Positions 33,428-46,359 are shown, counted from the first letter of the stretch. The stretch: DNA of 64,000 bases from Yamagishiella unicocca (GCA_003116995.1 BDSL01000035.1:806001-870000), one strand, 5' to 3'. Numbers and translations are program-made. Notes: generated by a model from the sequence alone, not told the origin.

Positions 33428-35350
33428 CTAGAATGGGTCTTCCCGGACAATCCGCAACGTAATTGATAATTGTTTCTTCGATGCGTCCCATTTGGCCTTC
33501 CCTCGCTCGCCGTCGACCTTATGCGGCAAGTGTATGGACAGCTTGCTGCGGTAGCGGAACAGGGGGCGGGAGGGGAAGGGGTAATCAATGGTTCAAAAAC
33601 CGGCAATATGTAATGTCTGCTTGCCACACTATGACCGACCGCAATTAGCTTTGTCCTTAGCTTCCAACTCAGTCCATCTCCTAAGACTCATTCCACGGCC
33701 TTTACCCATGCATCGCTCTTCTCCGCCCTCGGCCCCACTCACTAGCGGGCAGAGCTGAGCTTCAGATAGGTGTCCTTGACGTCCAAATCGAGCTCTACGG
33801 GCGGGCGGTGTATGTGTTTGTTTTCGGGGGGGTTGATGAAAACAAAGGGGGGGTTTGCCACGACAGAACAATATGCAATCAGCAGCGCGCAGACTTTGTC
33901 AATGGTGCGGTTCATCAGAAAGCAGTATGGTGAACTAAAGCTCCAACGACCGCTTGAGAGGGCTGTAGCTTCTGGAAGCAAGTCGCAGCCCCAATCCCAG
34001 TCCCGGTCTTCCTCGAGAGCACCGTCACGCAATGCCACATGGCCTGAAGACGCTTGCCCAAACTCCACCTCCCCCACGGAAAACGCAACGCCGTGACCCC
34101 CTACGACTCACTCGCCCACACTCACTCTCCTCGCTCCTAATTACTGGTACCCGCTTAGCACCGCCCATCCAAGCCCGGTCACACTTTGCCTCGTATGACC
34201 AACACGTGTCTACACTACCCCAGCCCCACCTCACCCGCCGCTCCCGTCGCCTCTGGCAGCTCCACCCGCACCACCAGGTCCTCGCAGCTGGTGGTCGAGG
34301 GGTCCTTGCCACTCATGCCCAGGAAGTTGTCCGCGGTGTCCACGGACTGCTTGTACATGAACTCGTAGCTGGAGGAGGGAGAGGGCGGAGCGGGAGCCGC
34401 TGGGCACCCATGCTGCAAGGCTGGCTGTGTTTGGTGGAACCATCGCTGCGCCCAAAGTTGTGATCGACGGGTGAGGTGCAAACGCAGCCACAATGATGGG
34501 AGGAAGGGGAGCGCCTGCTCTGCTATTGGGCTACTGGCGAGCATAGGACGGCCAATATCTCTCGGGAGCTCATGTCTGGAGTTGTGCCCGAAAGGTAGTG
34601 GGAAACAGCAAACGGGTTTGCTTGCACGCGTACTCGGTGCCCGCAGCTACCTGGGCACCTCCCGGCCGTCGTCGTAATCGTCCTCAACCACGTCCTCGAG
34701 CTCATCTTCGCGCCAAATCTCTTTGGGGTCATGTCGGGCTGGAGGGGGAGCAGGTGATGGGGGAGGCAGCCGGGGGCCTCGTAAGACGCCGGGTGGGGGC
34801 AGGAGAGGCTTGCGCCATGGCTGCCATAATGCTGCGATGTGGCCTCTGTCCTACCTAATTCCTTCACCATGACAGGATGGCGGATACACGTGTGTGTCCA
34901 AGCCCCCACAATAACTCCCCCGCCCCAGGCGCTAAGAGCAGTTGTCCGTTAGGCACCGTTGGGGCCTCGCGGCGCCATCAACCTTTAACATCCGCAGCAC
35001 CTACCCTTGGGCGCCGGCACCTTGACGTCCAGCAGCTCTTTGGGCCCTATGGAGCCGGGCGAGGGGCGGGACACAGAGCCGGGAGCAGGAGAGGCGTCCT
35101 ACGGGGCGTGGCGATTGGAGGCAGAGATGCGTGTTGGGGCGAGTTGGGGGTGTATAGCGATGATGGGTGGCGATAGGTAGAGGAGGAGGAGGGGCCTGGA
35201 GTGATAAAGGGCCGCCCTACGTTGCAGCAACTGCTAGCTGGGCCGACGCTTAAGCACCGCAAGGATTGAGGATTGCCGTACCGCTTCATTTGGGTCCTTG
35301 ATAAGGTTAGAAAGTGCCCTGAACTCAGCCGCAAAGCCGGCGATGTCCAT
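33428..35350 (-). CDS. TWI1: PIH1D3/DNAAF6 homologue (twister), axonemal dynein assembly factor
   Basis: Six exons join in phase: 35350-35248, 35046-35005, 34738-34651, 34368-34235, 33794-33743 and 33545-33428, giving 178 aa. PIH-domain proteins work in the cytoplasm with HSP90 to fold and assemble outer and inner dynein arms. Family marks seen: an acidic KEIWREDELEDVVEDD stretch, YEFMYKQSVDTADNF, the signature FLGMSGKDPSTTSCEDL, VVRVELPEATG, LDLDVKDTYLKLSSARY and KLSIHLPHKVDGERGKAKW, ending SITLRIVREDPF. The length is a little under the human protein. An apparent stop after SSAR disappears because the donor TA|GTGAGT joins TA to C, making Tyr. The gene is head to head with IFT88, 674 bp apart. 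A retrotransposon lies 143 bp beyond the stop, probably in the 3' UTR. Confidence 0.92.
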
Positions 35351-36024
35351 CGCGTGGGTGCCGCGACGTCGAAAGAGGGACCTGCTGCGTGGGCGGGTGT
35401 CGGGCTCAGGTTTTTGACACAGCACAGACTCGAATTGACCCCTGCAACCTCCCCAACGTACCTCTGTTGACCTGTTTGGAGCTGCTGCTTATCAGTGTAC
35501 AATATTCCTCGATAACGCTGCAGTATGGCGTCAACTCACTTGACGGAACCAGCGGGACAGCGTCAAAGCCGCAAATAGGTGCAGCCAGCCAGACCGGTCC
35601 TGTTGAAATGAACGCGTTGCGTTGTTAGCTAGGGATAAGGAACGCAAAAGCAGAGCGTCAGCTCGACAGCAGAGCCCGAGATAATTGCAGTTAAGTCCAC
35701 AGCAATGCTCATCCAAAAGTGAAGTACGCGTGTTTGTATTGCGTCGAATAGCTGCCAAGGAGTAATGCAACGGGTTTGCGCCAGACCGGGCCATGCCGTA
35801 CGCAAGTGTTGTTTCTGCTTCTGGGGACGAACCGATGCTGCCTTAGATGCCAACCTATCGAACTTTTAGCTTATGAACCCGATTATTCTGCTTTCTGGGC
35901 GTTACAACTCCGACGCTTTCTTACAGTATATTAGAACTGCGTACCGGTAGACCCGCGCCCGGCCACATTGACTTCTGCTTTTCCATTTAACTTCTGTATA
36001 TAGTTAGTCGACATTTAAGTAACA
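35351..36024. promoter_or_regulatory. shared divergent promoter region of TWI1 and IFT88
   Basis: 674 bp separate the two start codons. No gene is visible in it. Both genes are needed for cilia, and in Chlamydomonas such genes are induced together after deflagellation, so common control from this spacer is a reasonable inference. I cannot point to a specific motif. Confidence 0.5.
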
Positions 36025-39000
36025 ATGAGCTACGGAGGCGCGGAGGTGGGGAGAAGGGAGGTCGCAGCAAGCGGTATTTCCGGCGAGCATTTATTGACAA
36101 CACGTCCCAATGCAGGAGGACGATCTATATGGAGGATATGATGAACAATCGAATCCGCTTGCGGTATGGTAGCTGTCTGGCGTTCGACGGGGTTCCATAG
36201 TTCCTGCGCATGTCGCGACCGGCCCTGGTCTTCTGCACCGCAGGGCTCAGGTGGAGCCGCCTTCAAGGCACTGGGTCCAGATGCACCGCCGCCTGGAACC
36301 GGTGAGTATGGCTGTGGCCGACTCCGCTAAAATGTCTACCTGACGAATTTACGTTCATTGTCCTACAGCCATGATGGGGCCTCCAGGCACGGCTATGAAA
36401 AGCTTCGTGCCGGGCACGGCTATGCGTGGAGGCACGGCTATGCAGGACCCTAGCCTGGCGCGGCCGATGACGTCGAACAGGGGCGCGGGCTTTACGTCCG
36501 CACCCAACAAGAAGTTTGACCCCCTGAACCGTTCCATGGGGACGACCCTGGGCTCGACGGGAGGCGGTGCTATGTTGGCGTCTCGTAAGGGCGACGTCAC
36601 GCCGGAGGAGCAGGCGCGGGTGCTGGAGAAGGCAGTGCATGAGCTGCTGGAAAAGAGCGCAGCTGACTGCGTAAAAGCTGATATCAACGCAGGTACGTGC
36701 CATGGGGGGGATTGAAGCCGCTGGATGGGTCGGGCGCGGGTGAGCTGGGGGATGGGAGGCCAAGGGTTTCGTGGACGCCCTGGACGTGCTGAAGGCGTTG
36801 GTGTGGACTGCGCGATACGTGAACAGGGTAGGCGGTCAAATCCGGACAGCCCAAGGAACCAAATCAGCAGCAAAAGGCGGCAGTGCAGTGCTCACACCGA
36901 ACACTGTGCGGCTTCATGCTTATCGACTTGCGACTATGCCTTACGCTGAATGGGGTGGCCGTGGGCGCGCTCACGGACATGTCTTATCCTCTCTACCAGC
37001 CCTGACCGGGGCCGCCTACTGGTGGCTGAGCTCAGCGGCTGGATCGGCCAACGCCTCTAGCAGCAACCAGGGATTTCGTAATGGGCGATGGTGGTACGGA
37101 AGCAAGCGGCACGGGCGTGGAGGCCGTGCTTCATGTCGCCGTACGAGCACTTCGAGCTACAATGGATTGTGGGCTCGGCGTGCGGGTCGGGGTGTGTGGC
37201 GCAGCGGGCCGGGGTGTCGTCTGCCGGTCTGTGCCGGGCGGGCCGGTGATGTGAGACTCGCTGGAGGCTGGTATCCCTGCTGGCTGGCTCGCGGGAGCCC
37301 AGCGACGTGTCCTGCACGGGCTCGCAGACTGGCCCGGTGTTGGGCAAGTTTTGCCTAAGGCCAATGCGCGCATTCGTGCGTCAGCTGAATGTGGCGGAAT
37401 GTGGTGCAGAAAACAGAAGGGCGTGTATAAAATGGACCTGGGGAAGCAGAAGGGGTATAAGAATGGACCGGGGAATACAGAAGTGATGTTACATGCATGG
37501 ACCCGGGAATGTGGCATGGAAACGGAGCCAGCAGTCGGGTGAGTTACCGGGTGATGCTTGGGCGGTAAGCAGTAGGATCCCGGACCGGACACCTAGGGCG
37601 GTGCCGGTCGGCGTACGTCGGGATATTTGGTTATGCGATACTCTTGAGGCTAGTTACCGTCGAAGGAATGAACATCTATGCGTCTTCGTATGGGAGGACT
37701 CCATCGCATTTCCATGGAGTCGAATGAAACCGGCCATATGGCCCAGTCAGCGAGTGCTCCGCTGCCGACAGAGCCGCGATGACTGCGGATGGATTCTGGG
37801 TTAGTGGGTGGATTCCCAGGGGCAGGGAGGAGACGATTGGGGCTGCCACATATCTTGAAGAGCCCAAAGTAAAAGTTTGGTGACATTTGGTGAAGTCTCT
37901 GTGCATGTCCAGACCTCCCTGCGAGCTGGCCGCCGGGAAGCGCCTTATGGCGCCAATGGCAGCATGGCGCCGGCGGTTGTAGGTGTGTGGTCGGGGCGGC
38001 AGGTGACGGCCATGTTCCTCATGAGTCCCTTGCCCCAGAGGGCAGTCACCGCTGAGTTGCAGCCACACGACCTAGGGGGACAAACCAACCGCACGGGCTG
38101 TGCCCCCGCTCGCACCAGCTTCAGCGACGTCTATGCGCCTCCACCCCGCCCGGTACCCCTCCCCTCCCCTACCCAAAGCGCGCCCGTGCATGGTCTCCAC
38201 CCGAACCGGCCCCCGGCCCCTCAACACCTCGCCTGCACCCCTCCGCGACCACAAACCGCCCCGCACTCCCCGCTTCCGCCCTTCCGCTCTCTGCCCGTCT
38301 TATCCTGGCCCCCGCCCCGCTGCTTCCTCCGTGCGCCTTTGCTCTCAGCCCTGGAGAACGCCATGGAGGCCAAGAAGAACGAGAGGAAGCTCTGCCGCTT
38401 CCGCGACCAGAACAACATGACCGAGCAGGTGGGGTGCGCAACCGCACTGGGCTCCCCTTGCCCTGACAATCGGCGCCGCTTCCGCGCTCCGCGTGTCCTG
38501 CTGACACCGTGTGGGTCTTCCCACCATCCAACCAGCCACCTGGGGGGAGAGGAGACCCGTGGGTCGGCAAGGGGGGGCACGAACGGTCTGGCTGGATGCC
38601 AGCAAGCGGCAGCGATCCGTGTCCTCGTCCAGGCTGGCTGGCTGGATGCCTGTGGAGGAGAGTGCTGCTAGCTCGGCTCAGCTGACGGAGTACCCCCAGC
38701 TCCTTACGCACGCCTTGCATCCCTTCCCGTCGCTCCAACTGAACCCCCCTCCCCGCCTGCAGATCAACCTCGACCTGCAGTACGCCGTCGAGTTCAACTT
38801 GGCCCACATGTACCACCTCAACAAAAACTTCAACGAGGCGATCAACCTGTACCAGGGTACGAACCGCGGCGCAGGGGCGGCTGGGCTCTGGGGAGGAGAC
38901 GGTCGGGCCCTCCTCAGCCCTGGTTTACTCTCCATACACACCCGGGCCCCTTCCCCTGGCGATCCCCCCCCCCCCGCCTCCTCGCAGGCATCGTCCGTAA

Positions 39001-42000
39001 CAAGAACTACCCCCAGTCCGGCTGGCTGCGGGTGAACATGGGGAACATCTACTTCGAGCAGAAGAAGTTCTCGACCTCGATCAAGATGTACCGCATGGCG
39101 CTGGACCAAATCGCGGCAACAGCAAAGGAGGTGGGGAGGGGAGAGGATGCTGGCCGTTGTCAAGCTCACTCATGCGCTCTGAGGGCGTGCTCCGCTCCTG
39201 CTGGCTGCACCCCAGCCCGCTCCGTCGCTTCTCTCCTCCACACCTCTGTGCGCGGTTCGGGCCCCCCTCCGCCGCCACGTCACCCACTTCACCTCCGGCC
39301 CCCTCTCCCCTCATACCTCCGCTGGGCCGCAGGTGCGCTTCAAGATCATGCGCAACATCGGGCTGTCGTTCGTGCGCATGGGGCAGTACCCCGACGCGCT
39401 GCAGGCGTTCGCCACAGTCATGGACAACGTGCCGGACCACCAGGCGAGTGAGCCACGAGTGGAAGAGGGTGCGGGGAAAGGGGGTGGCGGGTGGAAAAGC
39501 ACGTTTATAACGAGGACGAAAATGTGTTGCATATATAAAACCACTGTAATGGGTGAATTCCATGCATTGCCTGATGGCGGCCGGGCCCCACCTGCAATGC
39601 CCCGCCGCCTCCTGCGGTAACGTATTTCACCCAGGCGCTCCCCCCCGCCCGCTGTCCTCCCTAACCCTAACCCTTCCTCTTCCCCCCTCCCCTGCTACAG
39701 ACCGGCTACAACCTGGTCATGTGCAACTACGCGCTCAGCGATCGCGAGGGCATGAAGACGGCCTTTCTGAAGCTGCTCAAGGTAGGCTGAACGCGGGTGT
39801 GTGTGAGGGAAGCCCATGGACTAAGGGGGAGGTAATATGGGGGGAGGCGGTCGTAACGTGGTAGGTTGTTGATGTGTTGTGTACAAGCTGAGCTGCGACT
39901 AAGGAGAATGCGAAGAGGAAAGGGGCCCCCATGTGTCGCTGTGACACTGTCGCATGCCACAGAAGCTCAGCTGGCGGTGGGGCAGCTCCTGTCCGCGCTA
40001 CCGCCCCATAACGTCCTTGAGTTTGCCTGCTCTGGGCCGTGATGCCGCTTCTGCCTCCTCACCGCTGACCGCCCTCCTCCCGCCCCGCCCTGTCCTGCCC
40101 TGTCCTGCCCTGTCCTGCCCTGTCCTGCCCTGTCCTGCCCTGCTGTCCGCCGCACAGGTGAGCCCGCCCCACGAGATGGACGACGACGATGACGACAACC
40201 TCAATGACGAGGACGAGATGCAGGTGCGCGGGAATGAGCCACGTGTGTGTTTTGCGCAATAAAGAAACGGATCAGCGTCTGTCAATGGAGCCTGGCCGCA
40301 GGGGCAGCCCAGGCGTTGGTGACTAGGGCAGCCCAGGCGTTGGTGACTAGGGCGGCTGCGTGGTGACAGCATGGAGGGAGGGAGGGAGGGGGGGAGCATG
40401 GCGCGCAGCAGGCAGCTCTCCCGGTGCCCCCAGAACTGGCCTCCCGCGGCCTGTCATTCCGCCGTTCCGCCTCCTCCTGCCCTCAGGCTGTGGTGGCTGA
40501 CGACGGTCTCAAGGACGAGCTGCGAAAGCGCAACATCGTCATCACCCGGTGAGTGACCGCCTGCCGGCCTGGGGGCCGTTGCGCTGATTACATGGGTCGG
40601 TGGATGGGTGCCGGTAGGGGCTGTGCGGGTGCAGCCTGGGCCTCCGAAACCAGGTTTCGGAGCCCGCACCACCGTGCCCCACAGCCCTGCTCTTCCCTCT
40701 CCACCCTCCGCCGCCTAACCTGCTGCTCCGCCCCCCGTTCCACTCCGCCTCCTGCAGTCTGATCGTCAAGGCCGCCCAGCTGATCAGCGAGAAGGTGGAC
40801 CGCGCCAACGGCTTCGAGGGCGGCTTCATGTGGTGCTGCGAGCAGCTGCGGGAAGCTGGGTACACCAAGCTGGCCAACGAGGTGCGGCTGGGAGGGCGGG
40901 TGGTTGGTCGTGGGGAATCAGCACGTGTGGCTCGTCGCACGTGGCACAGCCGAGCGGGGCCATTATGTACCGCTGGGACGGAAGAGTCCTCGCGGAGCAT
41001 CCCCCTGTGGCCCGCAACCTGTGCAGCCGCGTTTCTCTCGGGCAACGCCCGACACCATCACCCCGTCCCCACCCAAGCCCGAACGCCACCTGGTGTCTTT
41101 GGAGGCGCAACGTCCCAGTTTGCGGACACCCTAAACCCCTTACCCCCTCCCCTCCGCCCCTCCCTCGCCCTCCCTGTCCTGCAGGTCGAGCTGGCCAAGG
41201 CCACCCGCTTCATGAGCCAGAAGCAGTTCGACAAGGCGGTGGGCGTGTTCAAGGTGGGTGGGTTGTGCGTCTCGCATGACTCGCTGGTGGGACGCCTGCG
41301 TGGTGACAACCCGAGGGGGTCCGGGGACTAACCTGCCCATCCGCACGGACCCCATCCCCCGCCTCCTCACCCAAGGCCCAAGCCGCCCCCGAGCTTCACC
41401 TCCCCGCACCCACCCGCTCCGTGCCCCACTTTCGCAGGAGTTCGAGAAGAAGGAGCCGCGCGTCAAGGCCCGCGCTGCAACCAACCTGGCCTTCCTGTAC
41501 TACCTGGAGGGCGAGACGGAGCAGGCGGACAAGTACTCGGAGATGGCGCTCAAGAGCGACAGGTGCGGGGGGGGGGGGACGAGACGGGGGAGGGGGGGGA
41601 CACAAGGCGGGGGCAGGGAAGATCGCCGCGGGTTTGGGCACGTGGGGGCGGTGCAGGGGCGGTACCAGCACCGTCGTATCTGGTTTTGGAGGGACAACAC
41701 GTAACGCGTAGGCTGTTTGCGCACCGCCTCGTAAAGCAGACACTTGATACTCGCCCATCCACAACGCACACCTGTTCCTCCTTTTCTCGCCCCTTATATC
41801 GCTCCCCCACAAACGGGTATTTTTTGCCCCCCCCCCCCCCACCACCACCACCACACACACACACAGGTACAACGCCCGCGCCTACGTGAACAAGGGCTGC
41901 GTGCTGGTGGACCGGGGGGACCTGGAGGGAGCCCGCTCGCTGTACAACGAAGCTGCCGGCATCGACCCCTATTGCGTGGAGGCCATATTCAACCTGGGAC

Positions 42001-44057
42001 TGGTGTCGCAGCGCCTCAACGAGCTGGACTACGCACTGGCGGCGTTCAAGAAGCTCCACAACATGGTGCCGGACAATGTGGAGGTGGGTCGGATCCGGGT
42101 CCGGTCGGTCCCAGGCTTGCAACCGTCTCACAACCACTTTGCAACCACTTTGCAACCGCTTCGTACGTCGGTGCGCACAACCAAGGCGCGGCGGGACCCG
42201 ATGGGGTGGGGTCAGGTCTAGAGGTAACCTGGGCAGCGCGGGGCCGTACATCGCTCAAGCCGTGGACGCAACAACGATGGTAACGCCGCCAGCGTGTCAC
42301 CTCCTCACCTCCTGTCCTCACCTTCCTTCCCCTTCGCCGTACTTTTGTTCCACTCGTCACCACTCCTCTCTCCCCCCCCGCCCCACCCTCAGGTGATCCA
42401 CCAGATCGCCACCACGTACGACATGATGGGCGACTTCAAGAACGCCGTCAAGTGGTTTGAGATGCTGACCAGCATGGTGCCCAACGACCCGGGGGTGCTG
42501 TCCCGGCTGGGAGCCATCCATGCGCGGTTCGACGACGAGTCGAAGGCGCTGCAGTACTACCAGGTGGGTGGGGGGAGGGGGAGGGGCGTGTAGTGGGGAA
42601 ACCCTGATGGGGGAGGGTAGCGGATCGATTACGGGTTCTTACCATGATATGATATGACCATGGTAGGGCGAGGCCCCTGGCGTGGGTCGCTCATGAGCCT
42701 TCATCTCACCCCCTCCCTCCCCTTCGCCGGCGCCCTCCCGGCCCCCCCCCCTCCCTGGACTCTCCCCCGCCCTCTCGCAGGAGTCCCACCGCGTCTACCC
42801 TGTCAACATGGACGTCATCTCCTGGCTGGGGGCCTACTACGTCAAGAGCGAGGTGTACGAGAAGGCCATGCCGTTCTTCGACATGGCGTCAAAGATCCAG
42901 CCGCAGGTGGGGCTGGGGGCTGGAGGACGGACTGGGCATGGGGGCGGCTGGTCTACGGGTCGCAAGCCGGGCGCAGCGTGCGACCTTGGGTTTTTTTACC
43001 ACACCACTACCACCACCCACATCGCGCCGCGGGAGCCGTCCTAGCTGAACCCTACCTCGGAACCCTGCCCTCGCCGCTCGTACGGCATCATCAATTCCTC
43101 ATATGTACGACGGCCTCCCCTTCCCCGCGCAGGAGGTCAAGTGGGCGCTGATGGTCGCCTCCTGCTACCGCCGCACCAACAACCTGCCCGGCGCCCTGGC
43201 CAAGTACAAGCAGATCCACAACGCCCACCCCGAAAACGTGGAGTGCCTGCGCTACCTGGTGCACCTGTGCAGCGAGCTGGGGCGCCGGGCGGAGGCGGGC
43301 GAGTTCATGACCAAGCTGAAAAAGGCGGAGAAGGTGCGGCCCGGTCAGGAAGCTGCACACCCTCCCTGGTCAGGAAGCTGCATTCCCGCCCCCGTCAGCC
43401 CTTTTGTTTGGCCTCAATATCGTATGCGACGCTTACTGTCGGAATGTAATAGCTGTTGCCAAACAGCCTTTCCTACAGGACTGCATCCACCCTGACCCCA
43501 CGGCTCCCTAGCCGCCCCAACACCGCAATCTGCTCACCTCGTCTCCACTCGCCCGTATGCCCGGCCGCACTCGCACCGAACCCAACACAGGCGGCGGTGC
43601 CCGACGCGACAACCGCTGCACCCGCCGCAGCCGCCGGCGGGGCGGGGGGTGGCGGCATGGGTGGTATGGGCGGCATGGGAGGTCTGGACGACGACCTGGG
43701 CGCGTCGGCAGTGTCCGCACAGGTGAGAGAGGAGTGGCTGGGGGGCCGTCGCCCCGTATGTGGCCCTGTCGATGTCCCACGGGTCGCTCCCATGGTTGTG
43801 GCCATTCGCCTCGCGGGACCCCGACCATGCGCCCCTGGCCGCAGTCCTGCTCCCTCTGCTGCAGCCTCAGCCTCCCAATCCCGCGACTAACCAACCCCCT
43901 GCGTGCGGCCCTGCCCTCCCTTCCCCCACCACCTGCCCCGCCACCTCCTCCACCCCAGAACCGCGGCAAGAAGATGCTCGTCAAGGAGCACATGGGCGGC
44001 AAGGACAACGACGACTGGGGAAACGAGCAGCTTGGGGACGACCTGCTGCCCATGTGA
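36025..44057 (+). CDS. IFT88: intraflagellar transport protein IFT88 (IFT-B core, TPR protein)
   Basis: Twenty exons join in phase: 36025-36045, 36116-36163, 36244-36301, 36369-36692, 38349-38428, 38763-38856, 38988-39130, 39333-39443, 39701-39781, 40158-40223, 40487-40548, 40758-40881, 41185-41253, 41438-41562, 41867-42083, 42393-42563, 42781-42906, 43133-43333, 43591-43722 and 43959-44057, giving 783 aa. IFT88 is a core subunit of IFT-B, which carries cargo to the ciliary tip; its loss leaves cells without flagella. The start MSYGGAEEDDLYGGYDEQ is followed by FDPLNRSMG and then tetratricopeptide repeats (ALENAMEAKKNERK, VNMGNIYFEQKKF, ATNLAFLYYLEGE, AIFNLGLVSQRLNELDYAL, VISWLGAYYVKSEVYEKA, VKWALMVASCYRR). 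The C-terminus is Gly-rich and acidic and ends LGDDLLPM, matching the DDLLP end of the animal protein. The intron after 39443 uses a GC donor. A 372-nt open frame after the stop is taken as 3' UTR. Confidence 0.97.
40083..40145. repeat. 10-bp tandem repeat (CCTGTCCTGC), about 6 units
   Basis: Near-perfect units fill the pyrimidine tract just before the IFT88 exon at 40158. Confidence 0.9.
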
Positions 44058-45333
44058 GCGCCGGCGGCGGGGGCGCGGGCGCAGGGGCCTCGGGCTCCGC
44101 ACCCGCGGGCGCCGGCGACCCTGGCCGCCCCTTCCGCCGCGACGATCAGGGGCAGGGGCGTAAGGGCAGGGGGGCTTCCAGCTACTTTGATGACGACGGC
44201 GACGAGGGCGACGGCGGCGGGGACGACCACCTGGCCGCCCTCGGGCTTGGGCTGGGCGCCAAGGCGGAGCCCGCCTCCCGGCCCGCGTCTATGGGCTGGG
44301 CGGCCGGCGGCGGCGGCGGCAGCTTCCGCGGCGGCGGCAGCGCGGGAAGTGTGGGCGTGGAGCCGCTGTTCGGCAAGGTGCTCAGCATCGGCTCGCGCGG
44401 CTCCACCAGCGTGCTGCCAGAGCTGGCATGACGGGAGGGGCGCTAGCTCCTAGCTGCCTGCCGGCCCCGTGAGCGTACGTGTGTGTGTGTTTTGCGGGGG
44501 ATGCCACGAGGGAGGCGGCCGAGGGCTGCCGGGGTTCCGTAGGGTGGCCGCAACACCGCCCAGTGGTAGGCCGCGGCGGTGGTATGGCGGTGGGAGGGTG
44601 GGGCGATGGCACCGACCCAGAAGAGGCACCGACCCAGGAGAGGAGGTAGGCATGTACGGGTGTGGGTCTGGTGCGGCGGGTGGCACGGTGATGGTTGGGT
44701 GTAGCGGAGGCCCCGCCGAGAGGGCGGAGTGTCGGCGGAGGAGAAGCGTGGCGACGTTGCTGGGGTTGATGCAACGCAAGGGAAGTGGGTAGCGGTAGAG
44801 GCGTTGGAGACCGGGCAGAGCGGCAATAAAGAGCGCAGCGAGTCGCAGGGGCCGGGGGGAGAGAGGTGTGCCCCTCGGCGCGGATAGACCTCAACTACTG
44901 TGATGGGACAGGACCCGCGTGCGTCTGGCCGGATCCCACATGCAACAGCAGGACACATGCCTGCTATAGACCGGGTGTGGTGGGGCGTGTCGTCTTGCTG
45001 TACAGCAGTCCATATTCATGTATGTTTCCGTTCCAACATGCAGTATCCGTAGTCCTGCTACGGTGCGGTGTGTGGGACGTGTATGCGGAGAAGGAGGAGG
45101 AGGAAGAAGCTGTCCGACCGCGTCGGTTGCGCGATTGAGGGAGGCGGGGTGGGACGCTGCGAAGGTGGTGGTGACGGTGGAGGTGGTGGCGGCGGCCGGC
45201 GGGGGGCATATACGGTACATATAAACGAGCAGCCTGCCTCTCGCCTTCAGCCTGGGACCATCCTACGACGACTGTCGTACATAAATGTCGGCACCACGTG
45301 TTTTCCTCGCTTCGAAGTGCGCTTCGAGCTTTA

Positions 45334-45338
45334 TGTAA
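45334..45338 (+). terminator. poly(A) signal TGTAA for IFT88
   Basis: First clear TGTAA after the IFT88 stop, about 1.28 kb downstream and followed by an A-rich stretch (ATAACAAAAAA). Confidence 0.5.
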
Positions 45339-45929
45339 GAGCATAACAAAAAAGGCTGCTCCACACACGTGACTGGCTCTGGCGGCAGTCAGAAATAGGC
45401 CTACACCATCATACGCAGCTGGAAAGCGGGAGTGCAGGACCGCTTTGGCGGTTGGGAGCGGTTTGAGCAATAGGCTTCAGGGTTTGCACAACCACGTCGA
45501 TATGCCCGGTGGTTTCGGTGCGCGTGTTTGACCTGCACCGACAAATGCCACGGGATATAGGCGCAACGTCCAGACACAGGAGTTCATTTCGTCATCATGG
45601 AACGTCTTCCCCAGGCAGTATCTGATTTACAGAGGACAGGAGACCAGCCGAGGCAACGGCATGTCCGCTCTAACACATGAGTGCATCTCAAAGTGCGCTA
45701 TCGTTGCCCTCCCCCTGTCGCCAACAACCACACCGCGGCCACAGCCGGTGTCACTGCATCCACCTCACAGCAGGAGAGCGGCCTCACGACAGGTATGCGG
45801 GAGCCCTGAAACCTAACCCACGCCGCTTTATTCGAGTAGTAGCCTCATGCCTTTCACGGCAACGACACCAAACACGTTCCAGGCCGGGAACTAGTGCTTT
45901 GAATTCTCAGCACATCTGAACGGCGTCTG

Positions 45930-46014
45930 GTTGTTGTAACGGTTACAGTGGGTTCCAGACCAATAGGTAGAACCATCGGGCGCATCGCCTGACACTGAAC
46001 AAGACGGAGGATTG
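45930..46014 (-). mobile_element. LINE 3'-end fragment, about 85 bp (copy 3)
   Basis: The same 3' terminus as at 2758 and 5058 (GGTTGTTGTAACGGTTACAG on +), with one difference (AATAGG for AAGAGG). The match ends abruptly after AAGACGGAGGA. It is an extremely 5'-truncated insertion of the same family. Confidence 0.85.
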
Positions 46015-46117
46015 GTATTCAAACCGACACGAGGGAGCCCGGCAACTGAACAGACACCGACATCCCTGCCGATGCGCCAACACCCCGCGCGCATGGACGT
46101 GCATCATGCAATTCCAT

Positions 46118-46122
46118 TTACA
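46118..46122 (-). terminator. poly(A) signal TGTAA for the dirigent-like gene
   Basis: TTACA on the plus strand, about 240 nt past the stop at 46360. Confidence 0.5.
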
Positions 46123-46359
46123 TGCATACAGCCTTCCCTTATCTACAGATAACTCAATCGCCTTGGTTCCGCATCCCCTCACATCCAGGCATGTCAGGAT
46201 CCATCCGCCATTATTACTGCATTGTGACAGTCTGGCCGCAGCTCTGCATTGCGAGCACTTGTAACTTTGTCCGCATTCCTGCTACTGCCGCCGCTGCTGC
46301 TGCTGCCGCTGCTGCTGTTGCTGGTACTTTGTCCCACCATGTAGCACTTGCGAGCATAT

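Noticed and set aside
33743..33794. Stop codon after KLSSAR in TWI1, suggesting a truncated pseudogene
   Set aside because: The TAG spans a good donor (TA|GTGAGT). Splicing to 33545 makes Tyr and continues with the conserved C-terminus of the family.
36693..38348. Possible missed IFT88 exon in the 1.66-kb intron
   Set aside because: Phase joins exactly across it, and the joined ADINAALENAMEAKK aligns with the animal GDLKLALEKAKDAG region without a gap.
39657..39676. CCTAACCCTAACCC, telomere-like sequence
   Set aside because: Only two units, of the plant/animal type and not the TTTTAGGG repeat of Chlamydomonas; it is just a pyrimidine-rich acceptor region in IFT88.
44058..44431. Open frame after the IFT88 stop (Gly/Ala-rich, ends VLPELA)
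   Set aside because: It is in a different frame from the last IFT88 exon, and the reconstructed protein already ends in the conserved LGDDLLP motif. GC-rich 3' UTR easily stays open.
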